A stretch of DNA of 64,000 bases, taken from positions 802,191-866,190 of the forward strand of contig NZ_JAUFPK010000001.1 of assembly GCF_030409225.1 (NCBI RefSeq), given 5' to 3'. The position numbers and the translations under genes are program-made. The notes below the pieces were generated by a model that worked only from the letters and a program-made list of their open reading frames with translations, made no database searches and was not told the DNA's origin. This DNA is from Aquisalimonas lutea (lineage in GTDB: Bacteria; Pseudomonadota; Gammaproteobacteria; Nitrococcales; Aquisalimonadaceae). How positions within the stretch are numbered: the first letter of the stretch is position 1; every line of letters begins with the position of its first letter. Below, in pieces: positions 28,365 to 38,468 of the stretch.

Positions 28365-28578
28365 CCATCCACAGAACCTGTGGATAAACTTGTGGAAACT
28401 CTTGTGTGGAAACGCCGAAGTTCCTGTTCTGCGGGGAGCCGCTTTAAATTGTCCAGAAACTGGCCGGAACGTAAAAAAACTAATAAAACAGGTATTTACG
28501 TTCCGCTTGTTGCTCCGTTCCGGCAGGGCCGCCGTGGAACGGGGAGTGAAACACGACACCCGTGCGCGTTGTGCATAA
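28365..28578. other. DnaA-box cluster and AT-rich segment, candidate origin or DnaA-controlled region
   Basis: This 375-base priA to J-domain gap is much more AT-rich than its surroundings. Two perfect TTATNCACA-type boxes lie at 28379-28387 and 28570-28578 (both minus-strand), with 7/9 matches at 28365-28373, 28391-28399 and 28405-28413. An AT-rich stretch (28471-28498) is bracketed by an 11-bp inverted repeat (28465-28475 with 28495-28505). A second 11-bp inverted repeat (28598-28608 with 28628-28638) precedes a TATACT -10-like site at 28649. Origin function is not shown by this alone. Confidence 0.45.
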
Positions 28579-28660
28579 CCTCGCCAATGTCAAGACCCCG
28601 GTGTCCTGATCCGACGAATTCGGGGTACAGGACACCGGATTCCCCGGCTATACTGCCGCG

Positions 28661-29257
28661 ATGAGTGATTTCACACCGGAACACGCCGTCCTGTCCGCCG
28701 TACTCGCGGCCGTGCGCCAGGCACCTGGAGGGCAGACGGAGCACGCCCTGCTGGGTGAGCTCAAGAGCCGGGACGTTGCGCCCTTCGCCCAGGCACGCCT
28801 GGACGAGCCGCTGGAGCTTTTCAGGGCCCACTTCCTGCTGTTCCATTGCCTGTACCGGCTGCAGGAGCAGCTTGCGCAGCAGGGGGAGTGGCTGCGGATT
28901 CATTGCCTGGACATCGGCGTGGGCCCTCTGGCGACAGGCGGGGATGCGGCCGATGGCCGCGGCCTGGCCGCGGGCGATGCGCTGCGCAGCTATTATCTCG
29001 ACCTGGCCAACCTGGAGGCCATGGACGCCGCGACGGTGGAAGCCATGCTGAGCGGCTTCTGGCGGCGCCTCAACGGCTCCGAGCGCCGGCAGGAAGCGCT
29101 CCGGGTGCTGGGCATGGAAGAGCCGGCCGAGCCGGCGGCCATTCGCCACCGGTACCGCCAGCTCGCCCAGCGGCACCATCCCGACAAGGGGGGTGACACC
29201 GAAACCCTGCAGCAGCTCAACGAGGCCATGATGGTCCTGGAGCGTGAAGCGCCATGA
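28661..29257 (+). CDS. DnaJ-related protein with C-terminal J domain
   Basis: A 198-residue protein. The N-terminal about 130 residues resemble the DNAJ-related domain found in gammaproteobacteria (LYRLQEQLAQQGEWLRIHCLDIGVGP). The C-terminus is a short J domain (about 150-198) with the HPD tripeptide in RYRQLAQRHHPDKGGD, needed to stimulate DnaK. It lacks the G/F, zinc-finger and substrate domains of DnaJ, so it is a specialised co-chaperone whose client is unknown. It overlaps the next gene by four bases. Confidence 0.85.
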   Translation: MSDFTPEHAVLSAVLAAVRQAPGGQTEHALLGELKSRDVAPFAQARLDEPLELFRAHFLLFHCLYRLQEQLAQQGEWLRIHCLDIGVGPLATGGDAADGRGLAAGDALRSYYLDLANLEAMDAATVEAMLSGFWRRLNGSERRQEALRVLGMEEPAEPAAIRHRYRQLAQRHHPDKGGDTETLQQLNEAMMVLEREAP

Positions 29258-29838
29258 CCTCGGAGACGGATGAGCCGGAATCGCCGTCGGCCGGCGATGC
29301 GGCCTGGGCGGGGGTTGCGGCGCTCTATACCCGCCCCGGCATGGCGGAGCGCTGTCTCGCCCTGCAGCAACGCGATGGAACCAGCGTCACGACACTGCTG
29401 ACGCTGATCTGGACCGCGGTTCACGGCGGGGGCGCGGTCACCCGCCAGGCCGCCAGCGATGTGGCCGCGCTCACCGAGGCGTTCCAGGCGGAGGTGCTGC
29501 GCCCGTTGCGGGCCTCCCGTGACGGTCTCAAGCGCTGGCTGGAAGCCCTGGAAGGCGCTTCGGCTCTGCGGCAGGATCTCCTCGACCGTGAGCTCGCCGC
29601 CGAGCGGCTGGAGCAGGGATTCGTCCTGCGGTGTCTTGAAGGGGATGGCCATTGCCCGCCGGATGATCCCTGCGGCGATGCCTGCCTCAGCGTCGCCCGC
29701 TATCTCCGGCTGCGCCGGCTGCCCCCGGACACCGATACCCGGCAGATTCTCGGCTGCATTCTGAGCGTGGCGCTGGAGGACTACGACAGTCTGCACATCC
29801 AGCGGGTGCTGGAGCGGGCGCTGGCGGTCGAGGGGTAG
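29254..29838 (+). CDS. TIGR02444-family (DUF2390) protein of unknown function
   Basis: Small soluble alpha-helical protein of 194 residues. The YTRPGMAERCLALQQRDGTSVTTLLTLIWTA segment is characteristic of the TIGR02444 family, and this family is repeatedly found in gammaproteobacteria. The C-terminal third (PDTDTRQILGCILSVALEDYDS) carries three of its cysteines. No function is known. It is translationally coupled to the J-domain gene (ATGA overlap), which suggests a shared role, but that is inference. Confidence 0.78.
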   Translation: MTSETDEPESPSAGDAAWAGVAALYTRPGMAERCLALQQRDGTSVTTLLTLIWTAVHGGGAVTRQAASDVAALTEAFQAEVLRPLRASRDGLKRWLEALEGASALRQDLLDRELAAERLEQGFVLRCLEGDGHCPPDDPCGDACLSVARYLRLRRLPPDTDTRQILGCILSVALEDYDSLHIQRVLERALAVEG

Positions 29839-29865
29839 GGGGGGAAGTTTTCAGTGGACAGTTTT

Positions 29866-29933
29866 CAGTGTTCAGTTGGCGGTCGCTGCCTCCCTCTAGG
29901 GGCGGCCAATCGAAGACTGCCAACTGAACACTG
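29866..29933. repeat. 15-bp inverted repeat downstream of the J-domain operon
   Basis: CAGTGTTCAGTTGGC (29866-29880) is repeated in inverse at 29919-29933. Partial extra copies of the CAGTGTTCAGT unit flank both arms (29851-29870 and 29934-29940). It looks like a degenerate repeat or remnant of an inserted element. It carries no gene. Confidence 0.6.
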
Positions 29934-29943
29934 AACACTGGCC

Positions 29944-29974
29944 CTCCAGGGCCGCCCGGCGGGCGGCCCTGGAG
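29944..29974. terminator. Strong 14-bp GC hairpin between convergent genes
   Basis: A perfect 14-bp stem (29944-29957 with 29961-29974) has a three-base loop and sits about ten bases past the pntB stop on the minus strand and about 105 bases past the TIGR02444 gene. There is no T run. It probably protects or ends the pnt transcript. Confidence 0.6.
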
Positions 29975-29982
29975 GTGCCGCC

Positions 29983-31389
29983 CTAGAGGTCCTTGACGGT
30001 GGCGGCCATGGTGCTGGCGACCTTCTGGGCGTCGCCGAAGACCATCTTGGTCTTGTCGCCGAAGAACAGATGGTTCTCCACCCCGGAGAAGCCGGTGCCG
30101 CGGCCGCGCTTGATCACGAGCACATTCTCGGCGTCCTCGACGTCGAGGATGGGCATGCCGTAGATGGGGCTTGCCTCGTCGTTCTTGGCCGCCGGGTTGA
30201 CGACGTCGTTGGCGCCGATGACCAGCGCCACGTCGGTGAGCTTGAACTCCTCGTTGATCTCTTCCATGTCGTAGATCATGTCGTAGGGCACGCCGGCCTC
30301 GGCGAGGAGCACGTTCATGTGCCCGGGCATGCGCCCGGCGACGGGGTGGATGGCGAACTTCACCTCCACGCCGCGGCCCTGCAGGCCCTGGACCATCTCC
30401 CAGATCTTGTGCTGGGCCTGGCCGACGGCCATGCCGTAGCCGGGCACGATGACGACGCTGTCGGCGTAGGCCATGAGGTAGGCGGCGTCCTCGGCGCCCA
30501 TTTCCTTCATCTCGCCCTCGGGCCCGGCGGCGGCGGTGGCCTGGGTGCCGAAGCCGCTGAACAGCACGTTGGACAGCGGCCGGTTCATGGCCTTGGCCAT
30601 GAGGTGGGTGAGCAGCATGCCGGCGGCACCGACCAGGGTGCCGGCGATGATCAGCGCGGCGTTGCCGAGCACGAAGCCCTCGAAGCCCACGGCGAGGCCG
30701 GTGAGGGCGTTGAACAGCGAGATCACCACCGGCATGTCGGCGCCGCCGATGGGCACGGTCATGAACACGCCGAACGCCAGCGCCAGGGCGAAGAAGGCGA
30801 AGATGGGGAACACGCCGCCGCTGAAGTACACCCACAGGCCGGCGAGCACCGCGGCGGCGAACAGCACGATGTTGGCCACCTGCTGGGCGGGCACCAGGCT
30901 GCTGCGCTTCATGCGGCCGTCGAGCTTGGCCCAGGCGATCAGCGAGCCCGAGAACGCCACCGAGCCGATGAGCCCGCCGAGCACCGCCAGCACGGCGATG
31001 TCGACGCCGAGCTGCTGGAAGATCGCGCTGTGGCCGGAGGCGGCCAGGCTGCGCTGGGCCTCGAGCAGCGCCACCGCCGAGATCGCCCCGGCGGAGCCGC
31101 CGCCCATGCCGTTGTACAGCGCCACCATCTGCGGCATCTCGGTCATCTGCACCTTCTTGGCGGTGCTCCAGGCCAGGCCGCCGCCGATGGCGATGGCGAC
31201 GAGGATCAGCAGATAGTTCGACACCCCGTGGATGTCGCCGTGGAACAGCGTCACCACCACGGCGAGGACCATGCCGGCGCCGGCCCACATCACGCCCTTG
31301 CGCGCGGTCTTCGGCGAGCTCATGGCCTTGAGCCCGAAGATGAACAGCACCGCGGCCAGGAAGTAGCTCATCTGAATCAGTGTTGCCAT
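29983..31389 (-). CDS. pntB: Proton-translocating NAD(P)+ transhydrogenase, beta subunit
   Basis: A 468-residue inner-membrane subunit with about nine membrane helices (1-260) and a C-terminal NADP(H)-binding domain III. That domain has VIVPGYGMAVGQAQHKIWEM, HPVAGRMPGHMNVLLAEAGVPYD, the GANDVVNPAAKNDEASPIYGMP loop and a KRGRGTGFSGVENHLF lid. It couples hydride transfer between NADH and NADP+ to proton entry. It is last in the pntAA-pntAB-pntB operon, 14 bases after pntAB. Confidence 0.96.
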   Translation of the reverse strand: MATLIQMSYFLAAVLFIFGLKAMSSPKTARKGVMWAGAGMVLAVVVTLFHGDIHGVSNYLLILVAIAIGGGLAWSTAKKVQMTEMPQMVALYNGMGGGSAGAISAVALLEAQRSLAASGHSAIFQQLGVDIAVLAVLGGLIGSVAFSGSLIAWAKLDGRMKRSSLVPAQQVANIVLFAAAVLAGLWVYFSGGVFPIFAFFALALAFGVFMTVPIGGADMPVVISLFNALTGLAVGFEGFVLGNAALIIAGTLVGAAGMLLTHLMAKAMNRPLSNVLFSGFGTQATAAAGPEGEMKEMGAEDAAYLMAYADSVVIVPGYGMAVGQAQHKIWEMVQGLQGRGVEVKFAIHPVAGRMPGHMNVLLAEAGVPYDMIYDMEEINEEFKLTDVALVIGANDVVNPAAKNDEASPIYGMPILDVEDAENVLVIKRGRGTGFSGVENHLFFGDKTKMVFGDAQKVASTMAATVKDL

Positions 31390-31403
31390 GCCCGTGCGCC
31401 CCC

Positions 31404-31694
31404 TTAGCCTTCGTCTTTGCTGCTCTTGAACATCTCGAGCATGCGTTCGGTGACCACGTAGCCGCCGACGGCGTTGCCCGCGCCCAGCAGCACGGCGATG
31501 AAGCCGATGAGCTGCTCGATGGGCGTCTGGGCGTGGCCGAGCGCGATCATCGCGCCGACGACGACGATGCCGTGGATGAAGTTGGAGCCGGACATCAGCG
31601 GCGTGTGCAGGATGACCGGCACCCGGGAGATGACTTCATAGCCCGCCACCGCGGAGAGCATGAAGATATACAGCGCAGTGAAGCCCTCGATCAT
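31404..31694 (-). CDS. pntAB: NAD(P)+ transhydrogenase, alpha-2 (membrane) subunit
   Basis: A 96-residue protein with three to four membrane helices, equal to the C-terminal membrane part of the E. coli alpha subunit. The IFMLSAVAGYEVISRVPVILHTPLMSGSNFIHG stretch is diagnostic of this subunit. Separation from the soluble alpha-1 part is the three-gene arrangement known from Rhodospirillum rubrum. Its start overlaps the pntAA stop by four bases. Confidence 0.95.
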   Translation of the reverse strand: MIEGFTALYIFMLSAVAGYEVISRVPVILHTPLMSGSNFIHGIVVVGAMIALGHAQTPIEQLIGFIAVLLGAGNAVGGYVVTERMLEMFKSSKDEG

Positions 31695-32827
31695 GATTTC
31701 TTGCCTCCTTCCAGGCGCTCACGCGTGGGCGCGTGGCGGATCTCGCCGTCGTGGGTCAGGCAGCTGTCGGCCAGCACCTGGTCGTCCCAGTCCAGGCGGA
31801 GCTCGCCGTCTTTGACCAGCAGCGCCAGGAAGTTGTACAGGTTGCGCGCGTACATCTCGCTGGCGTGCTGGCACAGGGCGCTGGCGACGTTCTTGGGGCC
31901 GTAGACAGTGACCCCGTTGTGGTCGACCTCCTTGCCGGCCTTGGTGAGCTCGCAGTTGCCGCCGGTCTCGGCCGCGAGGTCGATGACCACCGCGCCGCGC
32001 TTCATGCGCTCCACAGTCGCGGTGTCGATGAGCTTGGGCGCCGGCTTGCCGGGGATCGCGGCGGTGGTGATCACCGCATCGGCCTTGGCCACGTGGTCGG
32101 CGAGCACCTCGGCCTGCTGCTGCTTTTCCTCGTCGGTGAGCTCACGGGCGTAGCCGCCCTCGCCCTCGGCGGAGACGCCGGTCTTGACGAACTTGCCGCC
32201 GAGCGACTCCACCTGCTCCTTGGTCGCCGAGCGCACGTCGTAGGCCTCGACCACGGCGCCCAGGCGCTTGGCCGTGGCAATGGCCTGCAGGCCCGCCACC
32301 CCGGCGCCGATGACCAGTACCGTCGACGGCCGGATGGTGCCCGCGGCGGTGGTGAGCATGGGGAACAGCCGCGGGCTGAGGTTGGCGGCGAGCAGCGCGG
32401 CCTTGTAGCCGGAGATCGACGCCTGCGACGACAGCGCATCGATGGACTGCGCGCGGGTGATGCGCGGCACCAGCTCCATGGCGAAGCTGGTGACCTTGTT
32501 CTTGGTGAAGGTCTTGATGCGGGTGTCGCCCTCGTGCGGGGCCATGAAGCCCAGCACCACGCTGCCCGCGGCGAGCTTGCCTGCCTCCTCGACGGTGGGC
32601 GGCTGCACGCGCAGCACCACGTCGGCGTCCTTGTAGAGCTTGTCGGCGGCCTCGACCACCGTGACCCCCTCGTAGGCGGCGTCGTCGAAGCCGCTGTCCT
32701 TGCCGGCGCCGGACTCCATGAGGATCTCCACGCCGAGCTTGTCGAGCTGCTTGACCACGCTGGGCACCAGCGCGACCCGGCGCTCGCCCGAGTGGGTCTC
32801 CTTGGGCACGGCTACACGTATTGCCAT
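31691..32827 (-). CDS. pntAA: NAD(P)+ transhydrogenase, alpha-1 (NAD-binding) subunit
   Basis: A 378-residue soluble NAD(H)-binding domain I with the alanine-dehydrogenase/transhydrogenase fold. It starts IRVAVPKETHSGERRVALVP, carries the Rossmann motif VLVIGAGVAGLQAIATAKRLGA, and has the EAYDVRSATKEQVESLGGKF segment. The frame stays open to 32980, but the ATG at 32827 gives the family start. Upstream lies a promoter-like and terminator-like pair. Confidence 0.95.
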   Translation of the reverse strand: MAIRVAVPKETHSGERRVALVPSVVKQLDKLGVEILMESGAGKDSGFDDAAYEGVTVVEAADKLYKDADVVLRVQPPTVEEAGKLAAGSVVLGFMAPHEGDTRIKTFTKNKVTSFAMELVPRITRAQSIDALSSQASISGYKAALLAANLSPRLFPMLTTAAGTIRPSTVLVIGAGVAGLQAIATAKRLGAVVEAYDVRSATKEQVESLGGKFVKTGVSAEGEGGYARELTDEEKQQQAEVLADHVAKADAVITTAAIPGKPAPKLIDTATVERMKRGAVVIDLAAETGGNCELTKAGKEVDHNGVTVYGPKNVASALCQHASEMYARNLYNFLALLVKDGELRLDWDDQVLADSCLTHDGEIRHAPTRERLEGGKKS

Positions 32828-32978
32828 GGTCTTCTCTCTCCCGTGTTGCCCAACAGGATGGGTCCGAGTGCGTGGCTGCGGCCGCACCGCCTGCCGGGCG
32901 CCCCGCCGCGCCGGCCCAACACCCCGCGCGCCGCGACCGCCCCCGGCCGTGCCGCCCCCCGACGCCGCAGCCCCGGAC

Positions 32979-33048
32979 AAAAAAGCGCGGTCGGAGGCCC
33001 CGGCCGCGCTGGCTTTGAAAGCATAACGTACCCATGCGCGGTTTTGAA
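32979..33048 (-). promoter_or_regulatory. Promoter-like motif directly followed by a terminator-like hairpin, upstream of pntAA
   Basis: On the minus strand TTCAAA (33043-33048) and TATGCT (33020-33025) are 17 bases apart, a fair sigma-70 pair. Right after the expected start comes a hairpin (33004-33010 pairing with 32984-32990) and a six-T run (32979-32984). It could be an attenuated leader of the pnt operon or a transcription block. About 150 C-rich bases, in which I see no gene, separate it from pntAA. Confidence 0.4.
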
Positions 33049-33210
33049 GGTGAGTAGCGGCACGAATATCCTGACGGCCAGGACAGGGAAGCTCGGCCGG
33101 CGGTTCTTGACGGTTCCGTGAACCATGCCGCCGCGGGATTGCCTTTTGGCGACACTTCTGGGATATATGGGGCGTGGCCGTCCGCGGTCGCCTCGCGAGG
33201 AGAGCGCATC

Positions 33211-33843
33211 GTGCTCGACCTGAGCAACCAGATTCTGCGAACGGATGTCTCCGGCATGCCGCTGGAATGGATTACCTACCAGGAAGCGGCGCGCCTGTAC
33301 TACCTTGACCAGGTGGTATTCAGTTGCGGGCGCCTGCTCTACCGGGTGCGGGGCGGCTACAACGCGGTCTCCGGCCATCGCAGCATCCTCGAGCTCAACT
33401 CCATCATCGCCACCAACGGTTCCGTCCAGGCAAGCCTCAAGGGACACAGCAACTACACGCCGCCGCTGGACAACAAGGCGCTCTTCCGCCGTGACGACCA
33501 TATCTGCATGTACTGCGGCGGCCGCTTCCGCACCAGCGGCCTGTCCCGGGATCATGTCACGCCCATCAGCCAGTCCGGGCAGGACGTCTGGACCAACGTG
33601 GTGGCCGCGTGCAAGCGCTGCAACAACGACAAGGCGGGGCGCACGCCGGAGCAGGCGGGCATGCAGCTGCTGGCCGTCCCGTTCAAGCCCACTCACGCCG
33701 AGTACGTCTACCTCCAGGGCCGGCGGATCCTCGCGGACCAGATGGAATTCCTGCGGGCGCATTTCCCGCGCACGAGCCCGCTGCGGCACCGCAGCGTCAG
33801 CGATGAGCTGGCGGGGGTTGACGTGCCGTCGGGATGGGCATAG
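33211..33843 (+). CDS. HNH endonuclease-family protein
   Basis: A 210-residue protein with an HNH/McrA-type nuclease domain in its middle. It has the zinc-binding CMYCGGRF, the catalytic SRDHVTPISQSGQDVW and the second zinc pair in ACKRCNNDKAGR. The N-terminal part (VSGMPLEWITYQEAARLYY) matches a conserved gammaproteobacterial family found outside mobile elements. Its cellular job is unknown. I chose the GTG at 33211 because GAGGAGA lies seven bases upstream. An ATG at 33118 would add 31 unconserved residues. Confidence 0.85.
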   Translation: MLDLSNQILRTDVSGMPLEWITYQEAARLYYLDQVVFSCGRLLYRVRGGYNAVSGHRSILELNSIIATNGSVQASLKGHSNYTPPLDNKALFRRDDHICMYCGGRFRTSGLSRDHVTPISQSGQDVWTNVVAACKRCNNDKAGRTPEQAGMQLLAVPFKPTHAEYVYLQGRRILADQMEFLRAHFPRTSPLRHRSVSDELAGVDVPSGWA

Positions 33844-33926
33844 CGTTAAGGCATGATGAACCGGACAGCGACCCTGCTTCGACTGCGACTGCTTGGCCCG
33901 GCCTCCTGAAGGAGCGTCGGGTGTAG

Positions 33927-35879
<1,953 letters not shown>

Positions 35880-35895
35880 ACGCGACACCAGCCGT

Positions 35896-35927
35896 ACCGG
35901 AGGCGGGTCCTTAGACCCGCCTCCGGT
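35896..35927. terminator. 13-bp hairpin after leuA
   Basis: A perfect 13-bp GC stem (35896-35908 with 35915-35927) with a six-base loop sits 16 bases past the leuA stop and 15 bases before the exonuclease start. It lacks a T run. It probably ends or trims the leuA message. Confidence 0.6.
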
Positions 35928-35942
35928 GGTAGACTGCGTGCC

Positions 35943-36845
35943 ATGCAGCCCCTCTACCTCATCGACGCCAGCGTCTATATCTTCCGCGCATGGTTCGCCA
36001 TCGACGAGAGCCTGCGGGACGACGCCGGTGACCCGGCCAATGCCGTCTACGGCTACGGCAACTTCCTCCTGGATCTGCTGCAAGACGGCACGCTGCGGCA
36101 TGCACTGGCGGCTTTCGATGCCAGCCTGGCCACGTGCTTTCGCAACGACATCTACCCGGCCTACAAGGCCAACCGCCCGCAAGCCCCCGAGGACCTCAAG
36201 CGCCAGATCGACATCTGCCGGTCGCTGACCCGCGCGCTGGGGCTGGCCGCGGCGAGCAGCGACCGATACGAGGCCGACGACCTGATCGGAACCGCCGCAA
36301 GCCGGTTTCGCTGCCACGGCTTCACCATGCGCTACCTCACCTCGGACAAGGACTACGCCCAGCTTCTCCAGCCCGGCGACCGCATCGTCGACGTCAGCGG
36401 CCGCCGCAACCTCGATTGCGACGGGGTCCGGGACAGCCTCGGCGTGCGCGCTGACCAGGTGGCGGACCTCCTCGGGCTCGCGGGCGACGGCGTGGACAAC
36501 ATCCCGGGCGTGCCCGGGATCGGGCCCAGGACCGCATGCGCCCTGCTGGACGCCTTCGGCAGCCTGGAAGACATCTATGCCGGCCTGGACCGGATTCCCG
36601 GCCTGCCCCTGCGCGGTGGCGAGCGCTTCCGGCAGCTGCTGATCCGTCATCGCGACCAGGCGTTCCTGTCCAGGGAGCTGGCGACCATCCACTGCTCCGC
36701 TCCCCTGGAGGCGGACGCGGAATCCATCGCGGTTCGCCCGGTGCGGGGTGATGCCGTCGCCGATCTTCCGCTTCCCGAGCGCGTGCGCCGGCGCGCCCGC
36801 GCGCTGATTGACCAAGGAGTGACCGATGCCGTGGCAGACCATTGA
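35943..36845 (+). CDS. 5'-3' exonuclease of the FEN / Pol I N-terminal type
   Basis: A 300-residue stand-alone flap-nuclease-like protein. The N-terminal PIN-like domain has LIDASVYIFRAWFAID, AFDASLATCFRNDIYPAYKANR, YEADDLIGTAA and YLTSDKDYAQLL, which carry the metal-binding acidic residues. The helix-hairpin-helix is GLAGDGVDNIPGVPGIGPRTA. It resembles E. coli ExoIX (Xni) and the Pol I 5' nuclease domain, with no polymerase part. It overlaps the fructosamine-kinase gene by 20 bases. Confidence 0.88.
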   Translation: MQPLYLIDASVYIFRAWFAIDESLRDDAGDPANAVYGYGNFLLDLLQDGTLRHALAAFDASLATCFRNDIYPAYKANRPQAPEDLKRQIDICRSLTRALGLAAASSDRYEADDLIGTAASRFRCHGFTMRYLTSDKDYAQLLQPGDRIVDVSGRRNLDCDGVRDSLGVRADQVADLLGLAGDGVDNIPGVPGIGPRTACALLDAFGSLEDIYAGLDRIPGLPLRGGERFRQLLIRHRDQAFLSRELATIHCSAPLEADAESIAVRPVRGDAVADLPLPERVRRRARALIDQGVTDAVADH

Positions 36846-37707
36846 TACGGCCATCGCCGAGGCGCTTGGCGCGGCGTATGCCAGCCGTGACCGGGCTCCG
36901 GTGGGCGGCGGCAGCATCAACGCCGCCTACCGGCTCGAGGGCGACGGATACGCCTGGTTCGTCAAGCTCAACGGCGCCGACCAGCTGGCGATGTTCGAGG
37001 CCGAGGCGGAAGGGCTGCGCGAGCTGGATGCCGCCGAAGGGCTGCGCGTCCCCCGGCCCCTGACCTGGGGGCGGGCGGGCAACCGCAGCTACCTGGTACT
37101 GGAATGGCTGACCCTCCACGGCCGGGGCGACTGGGCGGCCCTGGGCGAGGGGCTGGCGCACATGCACCGGATCACGGCGCAGCGGCACGGCTGGCACCGC
37201 GACAACACCATCGGATCGACGCCGCAGGTGAACACGCCGGATGCCGACTGGGTGGCCTTCTTCGGCGAGCAGCGCCTGGCATTCCAGCTGGAGCTCGCGG
37301 CCGAGCGCGGCCACGGCGGTGAGCTGATGGACGCGGGGCAGCGCCTGGTGGACGGGCTGGGCGCCTTCTTCCGCGACTACCGTCCCGTTCCCTCCCTGCT
37401 CCACGGCGATCTATGGTCCGGCAACGTGGCCTTCGACGAGGCCCGCTGGCCGGTCCTGTACGATCCCGCCGTCTACTACGGCGACCGCGAGAGCGATGTC
37501 GCCATGTCCGAGCTGTTCGGCCGGTTCCCGCGGGCGGCGTACGATGCCTATGACGCCGTCTGGCCGCTGGATCCCGGCTATGCGACGCGCCGGGATCTCT
37601 ACCAGCTCTACCACGTGCTCAACCACCTGAACCTGTTCGGCGGCCTCTACGCCGGGCAGGCCCGGGATCTCATCCACCGCCTGCTCGCGGCGACGAAGGG
37701 CTCGTAG
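36826..37707 (+). CDS. Fructosamine kinase-family protein
   Basis: A 293-residue kinase-fold protein of the bacterial fructosamine-3-kinase-like family (YniA), thought to phosphorylate ketosamines on glycated proteins or amines so that they fall apart. Visible motifs are the GGGSINAAYRL nucleotide loop, the VKLN lysine, catalytic LLHGDLWSGN and metal-binding YDPAVYYGDRESDVAMSELFG. It is full length. It converges on mlaA with only two bases between stops. Confidence 0.9.
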   Translation: MPWQTIDTAIAEALGAAYASRDRAPVGGGSINAAYRLEGDGYAWFVKLNGADQLAMFEAEAEGLRELDAAEGLRVPRPLTWGRAGNRSYLVLEWLTLHGRGDWAALGEGLAHMHRITAQRHGWHRDNTIGSTPQVNTPDADWVAFFGEQRLAFQLELAAERGHGGELMDAGQRLVDGLGAFFRDYRPVPSLLHGDLWSGNVAFDEARWPVLYDPAVYYGDRESDVAMSELFGRFPRAAYDAYDAVWPLDPGYATRRDLYQLYHVLNHLNLFGGLYAGQARDLIHRLLAATKGS

Positions 37708-37709
37708 TC

Positions 37710-38468
37710 CTACCAGTCGCCGCCCTCCAGGTCGTCCAGCAGGTCCCTCTCCGGGGGATCGCCGTCCCAGATGAGGCTGTTCCGGTGCTGGCGGTACGCC
37801 GAGCGGGTGAAGTCGTATTCATCCAGGGCGGCCTCGCTGCGGAAGCGGTCGGCCTGGTCCAGCCGCGCCCGGGTGTTCACCAGGTCCAGGGCGTACAGGG
37901 GCAGGGCCACCGTCCAGCCGACGTAGGTGAGGGGGCTGGTGACGATGGAGGCGGGGATGTCGTGAACGTCCCGGGTGGTGCTCGGCCCGTAGGCGGGCAG
38001 CATCAGGTACATGCCCTCGGGCGCGCCCCACACCGCCAGCGTCTGGCCGAAGTCCTCGGTGCTCTCCTCCAGCCCCATGGCGCTGGCCACGTCGAACAGG
38101 CCGACCACCCCGACGGTACTGTTGATCAGGAACCGCCCGGTGTCCCGGGCGCCGGCCCCCGGCTTGCCCTGGAGCGCGTTGTTCAGGGCGTTGCCGGGCT
38201 CGCCGAGATTGTTGAAGAAGTTGGTGACGCCGCGCCGCGCGAACCGCGGGGTCACGAAGACATAGGCGTCGGCCAGCGGCTTGGCGATGTAGGTGTCGAG
38301 CTGGTCGTTGAACGTATAGACGCCGCGATTCACCGGCTCCGCGGGGTCGTAGGCACGGGGCTCCGGCGGCGGCGAGGTCGCGCAGGCCGTTACCAGGGGC
38401 AGCACGGCGAGCACGGCGATAAGGCGCTGCAAGCGGCGGAGACGGGCTTTCAGGGCGATGGCGTCCAT
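37710..38468 (-). CDS. mlaA: MlaA (VacJ) outer-membrane lipid-asymmetry lipoprotein
   Basis: A 252-residue lipoprotein with a signal peptide ending in the lipobox LVTAC (Cys29). It removes mislocalised phospholipids from the outer leaflet and passes them to MlaC. Family motifs are DPAEPVNRGVYTFNDQLD, RRGVTNFFNNLGEPGNALNNALQG and RFLINSTVGVVGLFDVAS. The ATG at 38468 follows AGGAGA. Other mla genes are not in the window. It overlaps the upstream isoprenoid-synthase gene by 19 bases. Confidence 0.94.
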   Translation of the reverse strand: MDAIALKARLRRLQRLIAVLAVLPLVTACATSPPPEPRAYDPAEPVNRGVYTFNDQLDTYIAKPLADAYVFVTPRFARRGVTNFFNNLGEPGNALNNALQGKPGAGARDTGRFLINSTVGVVGLFDVASAMGLEESTEDFGQTLAVWGAPEGMYLMLPAYGPSTTRDVHDIPASIVTSPLTYVGWTVALPLYALDLVNTRARLDQADRFRSEAALDEYDFTRSAYRQHRNSLIWDGDPPERDLLDDLEGGDW

